Below are positions 24,601 to 39,600 of a stretch of 64,000 nt of DNA, in pieces. The position numbers and the translations under genes are program-made. The notes under the pieces were generated by a model. The model was given only the letters and a program-made list of their open reading frames with translations. It was not told the DNA's origin and made no database searches. Location: contig NW_017802736.1 of assembly GCF_001625305.1 (NCBI RefSeq), positions 431,047 through 495,046 on the forward strand, in the 5' to 3' direction. This DNA comes from Branchiostoma belcheri. Taxonomy: Eukaryota; Chordata; Leptocardii; Amphioxiformes; Branchiostomatidae. Position 1 is the stretch's first letter; every line of letters starts with the position of its first letter.

Positions 24601-27600
24601 AAGGTCCTATTACGGGGACATAACGACCTCCACGACTCTCATCTTTGAACTCAATCTTGGAGACCACCACAGTAACATGCCTACTAAATTTCATTAACTT
24701 CCATCCACACATACAAAAGTTATCCTGCTCACAAGAAAAATTAACAAAATGCCCCCTGTAGTCACAACGAAACCCCCCACGAAGCTCAGTAACAAACTTA
24801 ACCTTGGTCCCGACAATAGTAAGCACCACACCAAGAATTATAATCAACATTTTACAAATACTTGAGTTATCTTGCTAACAAGCCACAAACACAAAAGGTG
24901 CACTAACGTGACGCACGGACCCCCCACGAAGCCGAAACTTGTACTTGACTTTGGCCTCAACAGCGGTAATCTGCCTGCCAAAAATCATGGACGTCGAATC
25001 ATGCCTTCCAGACTTATAACGCAAAATCCGCAGTTCCCCACACTCCGGCGAGACAATTTCATAGTCCTTCTGACGAAGACAATAACCCAAAATTCAGTAT
25101 GGGGATACCTTGGACACATGTCCAAAGAATGTCATTCAAGCTTTTGACATACACCACTTTAAAATTGTGTAAAATAGTTTGGACCAAAAATGTACATTTT
25201 TGTTTCCTGTGCCCTAATATTAAAACCAAAAGCCCTCAAAATTTGGTATGGGAGACTGTCGCATACAAGCCCACAGAATATTGGTGTGTGTCACTTAAAA
25301 ATTATGTAAAATGGGCTCCTGTGTGCTAATACATACTGTAAACCAAATAACCTAAAATTAAGCATAAGGGTAGCTTGGCACCAAATGCTTAGACTATAGT
25401 GTTCTCAATTCTTTTTCCACACTACAAGCTACCTACAAAAAACATCAAAAGTTAACCAGTCTAGTCACAATCACGTGACTACAGCAGCTCCAAAAAAGTG
25501 ATCAATCATTATCAATCAATGGTTTATTGTGGCGGCTCAAAACAACCATACAGCGGCAGCTTTTTAGCTGAATTATAGTATGGCATTACAAAGAGAGTAT
25601 TTACATTAAGTTTTAATTTATACTATTAATACTTAATTAATACATTCAACTTAAAATGCCTTACGTTAGGCATACACATATTAAAACCATTTCGTTAATT
25701 TGTTAAAACATATAAATACAACAATCAGGTAGATGGGCAATGCCTGTATGTGATATGTCTCAATAAGTAGTTCAACCAGGAAAGGCTGTGTAGTCTTGCG
25801 ATACCTCTCAGTTCTACATTTGAATTGAGTTACATATTTACATTATATATGATGATAGCTATTTCACTGAAAACTACACCAGATACTTACTGCCCAAGCA
25901 TCTACATGTATGTCCCACTTACATGTAAAAATCAAGACCATAGCATGTCCACAGCATGAGATACCATACCCATGTACCCTGCTGCAGTACCTTACAAAAA
26001 CCGCTAGAGTACCCAAAATTGACATTGACCCTCCTTTTCCCAACCTTCCCTACCAAATGTCATAAAGATACATGTACATGCACCACACCTCAAGTTATAA
26101 CCAATTACAAAATCAGCAACCCCTATGTATGGTGTACCTTCTGACAAAGGTAACTAACATCATTCTGCAGGCTGTAAAATATGGATATCTACATTGTAAT
26201 TGACTGATAATGGTTTAGGAGTGGAAAGGGATTTTTCCTTGATTAGCAGATGACAAAGTAAAACATTGTTCCTATTGGTTCAACATAAGTGTGGTGCTTT
26301 TCCTACTTACCTTTGTCAAGAATGGGATCAAACTCCTCTTCAGTCCTGACTCGTGGTCTGGTGAACCTGTCCCTCATTTTCACTGGCAGGCTGAGCCGCA
26401 TGTACACAAAGTTTGGCTCATCCTGCTTGGTGCTGATCTTCTTGTGCACCACTTTCAGGGAAGGTGGTGCTTTGGCACTGACAATCAAGAAGATAACAGG
26501 TGAGAAAAGAAGCAGGTACAATCATGGGATCAACAGAAAGGAGCGACACATTTAAATTACTTGAGGGATCCAGGTACATTGTAGATTAGACTGAGCTGTA
26601 CAATGTACACAATCAGATGCAAACAATTTCATAATTAACTAGAATTCCGAGATCTCATACCTCCATGAAATATGATCTTGATATGTAAGTGTAAATTTCT
26701 TCTTTAATTGTGCAAATAGACCTCTGCATTAACATGATATATGCATCGTGATGTATGTTAACTTTTGATTAACTTACAGATGTCCCAAGTATGACATTCT
26801 CATCATTCACCATTACGAAATCATAGAATTCCGCATTAATTATGCAAATTAGGTCATCATTTGCATAATTAGTATCTGTTGAAGTTCCGCCTGCCATAGG
26901 TTACATACATTACATGTATGTAAGTAGTATAATGCAAAACACTGTAATTATAGAATTTCCTCATTAATTATGCAAATAAAGTCCTCATTTGCATAATTTG
27001 CATTTAATTATGTACATCTCTCTCTCAGCTACCTACACACCAAAAATAATGAAAATATGTTGTTCCTGTCTGGACTTATTGGCTTTTGAACATTTCGCCA
27101 GAAAGTGCCCTGCAGTTCCAGAACAAGCCGCTAGGGGGCCCAAACTCATATGACTTCTTCCCAAGCACGAGAGCTACCTTCCATGAAAATTTCATGACCC
27201 TAGCATGTCCAGATCGCGAGATATAAAAACCGGAAGTTGCGCTGCAGTACCAAGGGAAGCCACTAGGGGGACCAAAATCTAATCATTTCCAGTTTTCGTC
27301 ACACCCTACCAACACACCAAGTATGAAACCAATCCATCCAGGCGTTCTTGAGTTATCTTGTTGACCAACAGACGGACGGACAGACGGACAGACGGACGGA
27401 CAGATAAACGCAACTGAAAATATAACCTCCATGACACATTTCATGGAGGTAATGAAATAAAAGCCCATTATATAATACAACTTCAATATGTTTCTGGCAG
27501 GTGAAACATAACCAATACTAATTATGTAAATAAGGGACCACAATTAGCTCCTAATTTCCATAATTGTCATCTAATTCTGTCAAGCCATAAACTATCAACT

Positions 27601-30600
27601 GGTTCTTGAGTTATCGTCCTTCGAAAATTTTTCGAACACACACTCCTGCAGTTCCAGCACAAGCCACTAGGTGGCCCAAACTCAAGTCACTTCTGGTGGT
27701 CACACTGGTCCAAGAGCTACATGTATCTACCATCCCAAATTTGTGACCCTGGCATGTCCAAATCACGAGATATCAAAACTGAAAGTTCTGCTGCAGTACC
27801 TAGAAAAGCCGCCAGGGGGCCCAAAATCTAATCATTTCTAGGTCTCATCAAGACGTACCCACCTACATTGTACCAAGTTTCATGGCAATGCATACAAAGC
27901 TTCTTGAGTTATGCTGTTCACAAACTGACAAACGCTACTGAAAACATAACCTTCTTGGCGAAGGTAATAATAGGAGAAGAGAGTATGTTTGAGTATAACT
28001 AAAACCAGATTGACAGATTTGTTACAATGCTATGTTATGATGTTATGAAATAAGTTTACATAAATAATATCATACATACTATGTAGTGTTACAGGACAAT
28101 CCTTCTGCAGTCTATTCTTTCTGCCACAAGATAACATTTCACCTCTAACGTTAGGCATATTTGTTGTATGACAAACTTGAGTGACACTTTAAAACATACC
28201 CAGGAGGAATCCTGATGACATCAATCTCATCATTACTGATGTTACTGAACAGTGGAAGATGATGGACTGTATACCACATAGTCATCGGCCTCTTCATGTT
28301 CCTGTAAGATATACATAATATTTGATACAAAGCATAATGACCAGATAATGAAATGGGCAGTACACGTATGTCCATTGGTCTAGGCTTCCTGCTGAGGCAA
28401 CAATTGGTGAAAGTAGGTTTGGGTAGACAAAGACCTGGGAGATACATGATTGTACATTCAGTTTACGAGGGTAATGTACCACCATTAAAAACGTGTGCTT
28501 TTAAGTCACCACATCAGATATGTACAAAAAGAAGTGTTAAAATAAGTAACGTTACTGAAATTGACAAATTTCTTTGCTAACACACAATGTACTAACAATA
28601 AATGTGTATCCAAAGATGATACATGTACAAGACTTACACACAGAATGGTTCATAGCCCTCCTTCAGCCCATGTACTGTGAAAAACTTGAAAGTGGAGGCA
28701 TCCTATGGACGGAAAAGTAACTTCAATCAAAGTACAGCCAATATTAAGAAAATAAACTATGTACTATGTAATGTACCTTTATTGGCGTTCTAGCTAGCGT
28801 GTTCTGTCTTTATGTCATGTGACAGAATTTTGCCACTCATGACAGACAAACATTTTGCCCAATCCGTCATTTTTGGCACACAAAAATTGGCAGCTACATG
28901 TACATGTAAGTCTAGCGAAATACTGTATGCCCCCCAAAAAACGCTTTACCCCCTAGGATTGTAGTGCTTTGGAACTCAATAATTATGATGTTATACAGTG
29001 TATAATATCCCCTTTTTAGGCCAATTTCTACTAATTATTCAGCCTGCAAAAGAAGTCTGGTGGAGACTAGCTTCACACATGCATCGGCTGGTGGGGCCCT
29101 TCCTGTGCTGTTTTTGACCGACATGTTTAAAATAGACCAGGGGGTGGTGTTGTGTCCCAAACTGTGCCCACAGTAAATCTATGTTCTGGGACACCTCAGG
29201 TAAATCTGGGGTAAATCTATGTTCTGGGACACACGGGGACTGCCCAGAACCGTACATGTACCAGTATGTACATGTACATGTACATGTATGATACAGCCAT
29301 AATTGCACAAAAGCATACCGTGATTCAACTGCACACGAGAAATCTCACGATATCGTACAAGACTCTGCGTCATTCTCCAGTTCTTAATACAGCGCTGCCA
29401 GATACGTAATCCCCTATTCTGTTCCGTACTTTAGGGGTGGAGCTTAGTGATTTGAGGGAGGAACCTTCTTGTGGTGTTGTTTAGCTGTTTTTATGTTATA
29501 GGCTGCCATTTTTGTTTTTCACCAGGACAAGAATAAGAAAGAATCGGTGTAATTCTTGCTCTGTAAAGTATATTTTACATTTCACCCTGGTCTTAGATCT
29601 TTTAAAACCACATGTACATTGTAGTGTCACAGACAGAGTGGCTTGTATCAGTCTGCACCAAAATGAAACGATTCTATCAGTATGTAAGGCTTCACGCATT
29701 CGAGATGGTTAGATATTTGCGAACACAATCTTGGTACAACACGTGGTACATCCAACAAATTACAAAATAATGTAGATCGACCCGATCGGCGCCCACTATG
29801 AGTCCTGGATACAACTCTGTTTATCCACCATGAGGCACGGTTCTACATAGTCATGACGTGTATCCAGCACTGTGCCTAGAGCAAATCCATGTTCTTGGAT
29901 AATCATGGAGTGTTTATCCAGAACCATTTCTGGATAGTGTACAGTGTACAGTGTACAGGGGCCCGAGTGTCCCTTCCGTGCTTGGGGCGTGACTGACAGC
30001 ACTTCCGGGCACAGTTCTGGAGACAGTCCCATTCTGTGTCCGCTCAGGCACAAAGGGGACAGGCACGGTTTGGGACACAACAGGCAGGGCTTAGTGTTCG
30101 ACCGGTAAGCTCTCTTTTCTACTGGAAGAAGTACTAGGTGCTGGGACAGCCATGAAGTCTCATACAACTTTGGCTTCTACAGCACATTTCAAACACATAA
30201 CTGACTTCCAGTAGTGCAAACTTGAAGCAGTTCAACATACATGCCCAAGGTTTAGCCTGGCCTTCTCTCCCTTTGCAAGACTGCATGCTGGTACATAACC
30301 TATAAAGAAAGTTTGAAATACATGTCATGTTATGAAACCATACTGTGCAACTTGACATTTAAAGTCCTGATGACACATTATGATCATTATAATGTATTAT
30401 ATATTTTACATTACTAAGTTATGATCATTATACTACAAATGTATTATATATTTTACATTACTAAGTACATGTACTGTTAATGCATCATTACATCATTGTG
30501 TAACAGATACAGCAAACACAGATATGCATTCCTGGCTCCGCCTTAACACCTCAACCAACCACAACCGACCTAGCCTGGATGCCAGACCCATAGCATACTG

Positions 30601-33600
30601 GCCTGAAATTTTCCAGTGCGCAGGGGTCTGGTAGGAAGACCTACATGTAGGAGAGGTACATGTATAGGGAGGAGAAGCTGTGATTGATGGCCCCTCACAC
30701 CACAGGTAGCCTGTTACAAGGTTACCTCGACATTAACATTTGACACTAACATTGGCGGCTCGACATTAACATTCAATATAGCAAACCTCGTTCTAAGGGG
30801 CACACAGCACAACGTAACTTTTTTTGCCAAAAGGATAATTTTTTATCCTATTTGACTACACAAACAATCAAATATATACTTGTAGGGAACAGATCTGCCC
30901 ACGTTATACGTGTACCTGTATTTAACATCCTTCATATTTACATTTATGTGTAAGTAGTTATACATCTTTTAGGGACACCAGGCCATGAATAGTCATTCAA
31001 ACATCAAAGCAGGGGAATAACTTCTGAAAAAATGGTAAATACTTAAGAATTACAGTGTTTTTGCTATTCATAATAATTATTATTGCACAATGTATCCAGA
31101 GCATTAGAGAGGGGTCTTAATGCATGTACACTGCATACATGTATTAGGCCTGGATGCAGTTGGTTGAGGTCGATTGTGGTGTATAGGCATACCCTGCATT
31201 CTTTTCTCCCATGTGATGTTACAGGTGCACTTAAAAGGTTTTTATCAACACAGCAACAAAATGATTAGCACCATGAAGAAAGGACAGACAGCATAAAGCA
31301 AGTTAGACCAATGTCTGTACTACTCACCCTGTCCAATTTCGATGTCCTTGAAAGCAACTTCCTGTCCATTTTTGTCTACCATCAGCTCACCATTGTAGGT
31401 AAAGCCTTGGTAAATTGAACACAGTTCAAGTTTTAGATAAAACCCATCAACAAAATACCCTTACAACAAAATACAAACTTTACAAATGAAGTTTACTGGA
31501 TCTTACTGACTCTTTTATATCATATACACTATCTATGGCAATCACTCCTGATCTTTATTTGTAATCGGATACACTACACATACGTAATCACACAAAAATA
31601 GTTTGCTTGATTTTTAAACTCACAATATCTTTAATGTTGTGAAAAAACATTGCTAGACTTTGTGTATAGAATTATTTAAACATTAAAGCATCCAGCATAC
31701 AAGGTATTGATGAGCAAACAATGTTTCCAGCTTGTATATGGACAATAGATGTTTGTATATCTTACTGATGTGTTTATCATTCAGATCCAGTAGACATCCC
31801 ACTACATCACCAGGCCTCCAAGTACGGCCAAAACTTTCATGGTGGCCGTGCCATTTCAGCCCCTGTACAGATCACAACAATACATAAGAAGAAATCATGA
31901 ATCAAAGTCCTGTATGGCTTGTGCTAACGTCATCTGGCTATTAAAATACCCTTCTGACAAACATCCCTTCCCTTCGTAAAATTTCACCACCAACAAAACA
32001 TTAATTACATACTAGATGATTGTATTTTAATACTTTAAAAAGTATCTAAAAGATAAAATTTGTTATTCTGCTAATATAGATCAATTTTCATTTGAACATT
32101 TTAATTCAATCAATCAATCAATCAATCAATCTTTATTGCGCAACAATTGCAATGGATACAATGTATGGCAAGTGTTTAAATCAAAAGATAACAACAATAC
32201 TAAAATCTACTTCTAGATACCTTATTCTAACGCTACCCTATAATTGTGAGTGATGAATTATACAATATATATGGAACATGGATACAATGTTAACATCAGT
32301 TCAAGGTGTCACAGATGATATTGTTTCTTTTCTGAAGAGCAGAGGATATGAATTGGCCTATATACAAGGATATTGGTTCAGGACATGACATCAGTAAATT
32401 AAAAGTATCTGAGCTTGTCTTAGGTAAATTGAGTCCTTTTAGTGAAATGGCAGGGGGCAAGGGGGGGGGGTGAAGAAGGACAAATGTGACAAAAACAATA
32501 TATTTCACTCCAATACATCCATGACGTCGTATGTATAATTGCAACAAGTTTGAACAAGCTTGGTAAGTATTATGAAGAGGAACTCACATAAAAGCCATCA
32601 AAAGCATAGGAGAGATTGTCTGCACCAAGATCCTCATCAGACCTGGTGAGTGGTGAGCACCAGCCAACTCTCATGTTGCCTGTAGACACCACTTCAAACT
32701 CAAAGTACCACTTCCCCTTCTTCACCGCATATGTCTTCTCTCCGCGGTACGTCCTTAGTCGAGTCTTTTTGGACCCATTGGCTCCCCTCAAAAGAGCTGA
32801 AAAGCAATATAAAAAAATCAGGTCTGATAGTCAAAGTCTTTGTGGTACATGGTGCAGTGGTCAAGATGCTTGTCTTGTACATGATTGTGCATGATCGATG
32901 AACAAGTACTGTCATGTATATGTGACTGCTCACAGGAAGTTCATTCATATCAATGTTTTGAAATCTTGCATGCAAATTCTATATATTAAGAAGAGAAGCT
33001 TACCTCATACGTCAAAATATTTCTGTCTACTCCATATACAGCTAACACCTACTCTGAGTCAAAATAACACTATGTTCATGGCAAGTGATACCAATTTCTC
33101 AAGTGATATAAATTTAGCAAAGGAGCAACCCATAATTTCCTGGTTCTCGCCCAATTTTTTAATCTATAATCACAAGAAATGGACTTACATGTACCAGTGC
33201 TTTTACACTGGCTCACAAGTCTCTTATTACCTGACATGTCCCAATAAAGGACCATGAACTTTTGTCCTTGTTGTTGTAGGATGCAATTTGTTATCGAGGC
33301 CTTCTGAAGAATGTCATGGATAGCTGAATTGTATACATTTGTACTACATTGAATGTTGTACCTTGAAAAAGACTGATTCCACTGATAGATCTCTTAAAAT
33401 TTAGTCTCTTTTTTTTAATTTGGTGGTATACTGGGTATATGGTTAGTTACTAGTATAATTACAAGAGAAGATTCTAGATGTAGTTGTACATTGTACATGT
33501 ATATACATTATATACCACCTGCTCTACAGGGTTTGAGCTTAACTCTACGACTAATTCTGCTATCTGTAATTTCCATCCCACCTCTGATGGCTGGCTCATC

Positions 33601-36600
33601 AGATGTGACGGGTGGTTCAATGGAGTAGCCATAAGCCAGAAGGGTGCGGATTGCCTCATACCCTTTCTCCCTGTTGTTCTGTTTAACTGACTCTGGGAGA
33701 AGGTTGTATGGTAACAGATAGGGATGTCTCTTCAACTCCTTGTCCTGGTGAAGAGTGGGCAAGAGTTATATACATGTACACGTTGGACTAAAAATAAAAG
33801 AAATAAAAAGATTTTCTTCTATCATGTTAATTCAACACTGACATTATACAATGCACAGTAATTTTAAAGACATAACTACATGGACCCAGACAGCACCAAT
33901 TGTATGGCAGTATGGATATAGCTGAATAACAGAATTCACAGTAACTGTTATAGAACTGTTACAATATTGCCCAAACTGACAGCTAAACAGGTTATTTGCA
34001 TGCAGCTTGCCACAAACCCATCAAGGACAATATAATTATTTTATACACCCTAAATAAAAAGTAAAAAAAGTAAATGAAATACAGCATTACAGACTACAGA
34101 GCTCTAATCTCCCACTACTTCTCCAAAAGGTATGAAGAAAAAAACACTAACTTCAACAAGGCCATGGGTCCACTTATCACGGACTCTGTCCCTTGCCCAG
34201 ATGTTATGAGTATTCTCTGCCAGTTGCTCTACCAGTTCCTTAAGCTTGTTAGTCAGGGAGATTTTGGAGGTGTCCACCGGAGCAGGTTTGTACCCATTAG
34301 CCATCATGTAGCTTGAAAAAAATTTAACTGTTACTTGTACAATCCATACATTTAACTCAGATAATATACATGTACATGAATTGTTCACTGCTTTTTAAAC
34401 AAACAGTATTTTCTTAACTATAACTAGTATGACTGGGGCTAACCATACAGTCATGTACATGTAGCAATAAGCTTTACAAACAATAGCAACAACATGCACT
34501 TACATGTACTTGACAATGTGTAAAGTTAAAACTTTCGATCCAACACAAAAAGTTCTCTCACCTAGAGCTTTCAACCAGTCACTCTGGTCTTCCTCTGTCA
34601 GTAGACTGACCCAGTGAGGCTTGTCACATGGCTTCTTTGAAGTGTGACATCAACACTGAGTCAAAGGTATCTGGTAGACAATGTCGACCCCGTCACAGTT
34701 AAGTGAAGGGTGATGGGTCCTGATGTAAATAGCCTCCTTCACCCCTCTCAGGAAATAGTCTTGTTAGTCTTCACTTACATGTAACTGCGACAGGGCCAAC
34801 ATCGTCTACCAGAATAGATACCTTTGACCCAGTGTTGACGTCACACTTCAAAGAAGCCACATGACAAGCTTCACTGGGTCAGTCTACTGAGGAAGACCAG
34901 AGTGACTGGTTTAAAGTAAAGCTCTAGGTGAGAGAACTTTTTGTGTTGGATCGAAAGTTGTAACTTACATGACATTGTAACTACCAACACAGATGAACTT
35001 TCATGATAGAACATTTATTTGTTTATTTGTTTATTTGTTTATTTAAATTTTTCACAAAGTGAAAGGGAGGGCAAAACAGGTGCGAAGCACCTTTGCTAGT
35101 TGCCCTCCCACATACAAAAACAACAAGAATGTACATTACACAGTCAACAATCAATAATACAAGTAGGGCACAAAATATCATATAAACATAATCAAGGTAA
35201 CAACAATGAATGGAAGAGATAACCATATCGGAACGATATCTAGTGAGGTCTTGAGGCAATACAAGAGCTACATCCACACGAAGTGGTCCAGGTACATGGC
35301 AGATCAAGACTGTATTGAGTGTTGAATCTGTTGTAGGCTACTTTTGCCAGTTTATGTTTAAATGCTATGATATCAGACTGATGAGCGGCTCGCACACCAG
35401 TACCACGAAGGTCAGAACCTAACTTATTCCAGATAGTTACAAGTCTGGGAATGTAGGAGTGACTGAACGCTGACGTCTTAGATCTGACAGGTGTAAGCAT
35501 GTACGACCTAAGACTCCTCGTGGGTCTGGTGGGAAGTGTGATATATTTCTCTATGATTGCTCTTGATTTGACAAATAACATTATATCGCATACCTCACGC
35601 CTACATGTAAGTGGCAACAGCCCTGTTGTTGCTAGCCTTTCCTTGTAGGTAAGGTGACTAGCCTGAGGGCCCAGAATGAATATGGTTGCCCGGCGTTGAA
35701 CCCCTTCAATTAGAGACATAAATTTACGAGAATGTGGCGACCACAATGGGGAGCAATAGTCAAGAATGCTTCTGACCAGTGTGGTGTATAGAGCTTTCTT
35801 AACATCAGTGTTAGCATTGAAACCAACAGTCCGTTTGATGAAGCCAATCATGGAATTCGTCTTGGCAACCATTTTCACTATGTGGCTGTCCCACTGTAAG
35901 TCTGGCTGTACAATAACCCCTAAATCATTCATGCTGTCAACAGACGATACAATGGAATCAAAAACACAATATGTATACTTACTTCTTTGGCAGTCTGAGT
36001 TTCTTGACCTTCTTGGCAGCTTCGATGTCAGCTACGCCAATATGGTAGCCAAGAGAAACAATGGCCCTATGTGGAACAAAGATAGCACTAAGCAATCTGA
36101 ACTGTGAGTCTACATGCATTTAGACATCCAATCATTCCCAACCTTAATGAAAAAATTTTTTAAAAACTTAATGAAAAACTTAAAAAGCACAAATCTTCTA
36201 TTGAGCACTTCAATTATAAAGACCTCATGACACGGAAAAAAGTAGGTAAGACACATATGAATAAGGAATGTACAAATGTAACATACCATATATGTAGTAG
36301 CTTGAAATTTTATCATAATGACCAAGAAACTAAATTTGTACAGCCTTCCAAAGGTGCATTTTTGCAGATGATCTGACAAGCTTCTCAATCATCAGCCACC
36401 TCAGCAAATTTTTGCATCTCAACGCATTACTTTGCATTTCTGTGCTTTTTCCAAGGTGGGGCATTGAAAACTTGAATGTTACAAGAAAATCATGTCTAAT
36501 TAAAAATGTAATATAGCCAGGTAATACTATTTATGGCAACCACAATCAGATACGGTTGTATTTTGGTGTTATGGGCACTTTAATTCTACTTTTAAGTCTA

Positions 36601-39600
36601 AGAAAGTTTACTTTAATTCTACTTTTAAGTCTAAGAAAGTTTACTAAGTTCATTTTTAAAAACTAGCTGTGGTAAGTTTTACCAAAAGACATTCAGCGGT
36701 CTGTCTAAATACCTCAACCAACCTTACCCGAGCCTAATATGCAGTGTATATGGGTGATGAACCCTTTTTAACACCCAGGCTGGATACATTGTCTATGTGA
36801 TTATGAATAGATATCATACAGTAACTCCTAAGTATTTGCAAGTTTTTTTAAACTTATAATAACTTATCATCATCATCATCATCATGTCGGGTGACTACCC
36901 CGGACCAGGGCCACTCTTCCCTTCCAGACAGCTGCTATAGCTTCAAATAGCTCATAAGTGGAGTTAAAATGTTTAAGTATTAGGGAGTGATACACCACGC
37001 AAAATATCCAAATAAATCCAGAAACATGTTAAAAGAAATTTCTATGATATACAAATTAGCAAGCTTTTTACTTGCTACCTGCTTATTTTGACTACAAATT
37101 TACCGTGCGATACGTTCCGGCAGCACGACGTAAGCAAACAAGATGGTGGTCCTATTCCGTGGAGCGCACGGTGCGCCACAAAAAAATTGGAGTTACTGTG
37201 TTTTTCCTACTTATAACGGGGGGTGCCCTAACCTCGGGCGGATTTTTTACTGATCTGCAAATTAAAGTACAACGAGTTCTCATAACAATAACAATGTTAT
37301 AATAACAATGGCGCTTGAAAGAGGGTCACTGCATTGCGGTGACTTGTGCCTTGAAATAAATGACCTGTACTAAGATTTTACACAACTGCCACATACACAA
37401 GGAATAAAGCTTTACAAAACAGTAAATATGTTGGTCTCTGACTGTTTGTTTTGTAGAACACTGATCCATGAAAAACAACGTCAACACCTCTCTCATCTGC
37501 ATCTCCCATGATTCCCCTGGGACAGCATTGATTGCGTGAGCCGGGTTTTCAGTGGAAACACGGACTGATTGTGTTAGATACTACTCTCCTCTCGTGAGAC
37601 GAGAAGTACACACAATTGCAATTTTACTGTCCAAAGAAACCTAAAATATCATTATCACTATTCTTAGGCCACACCTATGGATTACAGATTAACGGATTCG
37701 CCCGCTTCGTTTTTTTCTGATTTCTTAGGCCACACCTATGGATTACAGATTAACGGATTCGCCCGCTTCATTTTTTTCTGATTTGCCAAAACAAATAAAA
37801 ATTCAGAATCTACTGCAAAATGCTTAATATATTTTGCACTGAACAGTTGAAAACGGTCCTTTTCTTCCTACTAGTTGTTACAGTTACAAATGTATTCCAT
37901 CTTTCAATGCAATGGTATCATTAAAAGTTCAAAATACATTTACAAACTTTAACGAAAACGTCTCACAGAGTTTGTCGCTTGTAATGCTGGGCTCATGAAT
38001 AGTATGAATGAATTTCTTAATATCCATGTTTACATCAATGTTCTCAAAATTCATTCATCAAAACCTGACCACTCTCTGACAACTAGTGATAGAGCGCCGT
38101 GAGTTTGAGCACATGAAAAAGCATCTAATGTTAAGGCACCCCCTGGTAATTACATAGACAAATTGAATGTATCTATAGCGTTAAGAAAGGTTGATAACCC
38201 ATGTACACTATTAGACCAGGAAGCGGTCGGTTGAGGTCGGTTGAGGCCAGTTGAGGTCGGTTGAGGTATTTAGTCATACAATTCTATCAGTATGCAGATA
38301 AATTCATATAAGCCAATATTATAAGCTCAAAGAAGTAAAACCCAATTACCACTCAGCAAGAACAAGTAATGGAACATTAAAAAAAGCTATTTTGCAGTTA
38401 AGGGAACTGCTGGCTAAAGAACAACACTCTTCAAGGCAAATAGTTCACTCTGCTGAAGCAAAGCCAGGGAGAAAGCCATGGGGTGTCAGCAGCAGCAGCA
38501 GGCTGAAAACATGGAAAAACACCATTTACTTGAGAGTCTCCTGAGTCAGGTGGGTTTGGGAGTACTTCTCATCGTGGGGCAACTTGGAAAAGATGATCAG
38601 AAGTGGCTCCAGCTTATTTCCCTCATCTAGTTTCTGGTGGAACAAATCAAGATGTTATTTTATGGTGGAAATGGTACGACTTACTTGAGGCTTTCCAGTA
38701 TAAAATTAGTTTGAGCTGTCCTCTCATCATGGTGAAGCTTGCTGAAGTCAATAAGTCTTGGCTCTTGCTTCTTCTCCTCATCCTCAGCCTAATGATACAG
38801 AATCAGCACATCAAGGACCAAAGGAAGGACAAATGTGAAACATTCCCTTTTTACTGCACTTTGGGAAACTCGCGTACACTAGTGTTCAGGACAACATTTT
38901 CAAGAATAACATCATGATGGCATTGTCATTGTTCCAGGAGTAATACCACTAAAAACAAATACCACTGAAATTAAAAAAAAAGTATGAAGGACAGTATGGA
39001 AACAACGTGTCAAGAAAATACAAAGTACTAGGTAAGTTTGCCATCTACAATCCTGAACTTGAAACCATGGTTTAGTCTAGCTGTCAAGGTTGCACATCTG
39101 GCTGTATACTTAATTGTTGTTTCACAAAATACAAACATGGAGAAACATGGAAAAGAATTTTCCATCTGCCACTAGATGAAATTTTCCTAAAAGGCTAGAG
39201 GCATGCTAGTGACATCTATTGACTCGAGAATCATCTTAATTGCCAACATTCGCGTGAAGTACATAACATAACAGAGAGACGTTGTCTGACAACAAGCAAA
39301 TGAATATCATGTGTTTTTTCGATATGCTTTGCGGCCATACAGCAATGTACAATATTCAAGTTGAAGTTGTTTGAGTGAAGCATACACACATAGATCAGCC
39401 CAAATCCTAATTATTTTTCACATACATTTTCCATCAATCTGTACACTGATACAAATGATCACACATATGGGCCTGAACCATCTAAGGAAAGTACTCACCT
39501 TCCTTCGGTTTCCACATTCAATACAGTAGTAGAATGCTATATACACAGTGCTAAGTACCAATGTCACGTGTAAGAGATACATGTACCTGTCACCATGAAC

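Noticed and set aside
24467..24850. 127-codon minus-strand frame
   Set aside because: Its repeated RGG and VF motifs follow from ~145-bp tandem repeats; no homology and no splice context.
34887..34916. Canonical hammerhead ribozyme
   Set aside because: CUGAGGA and GAAA are present, but an extra A precedes the stem, the 34.9-kb copy has TAAA instead of GAAA, and no matching stem III/cleavage triplet was found; reported only as a hammerhead-like cassette.
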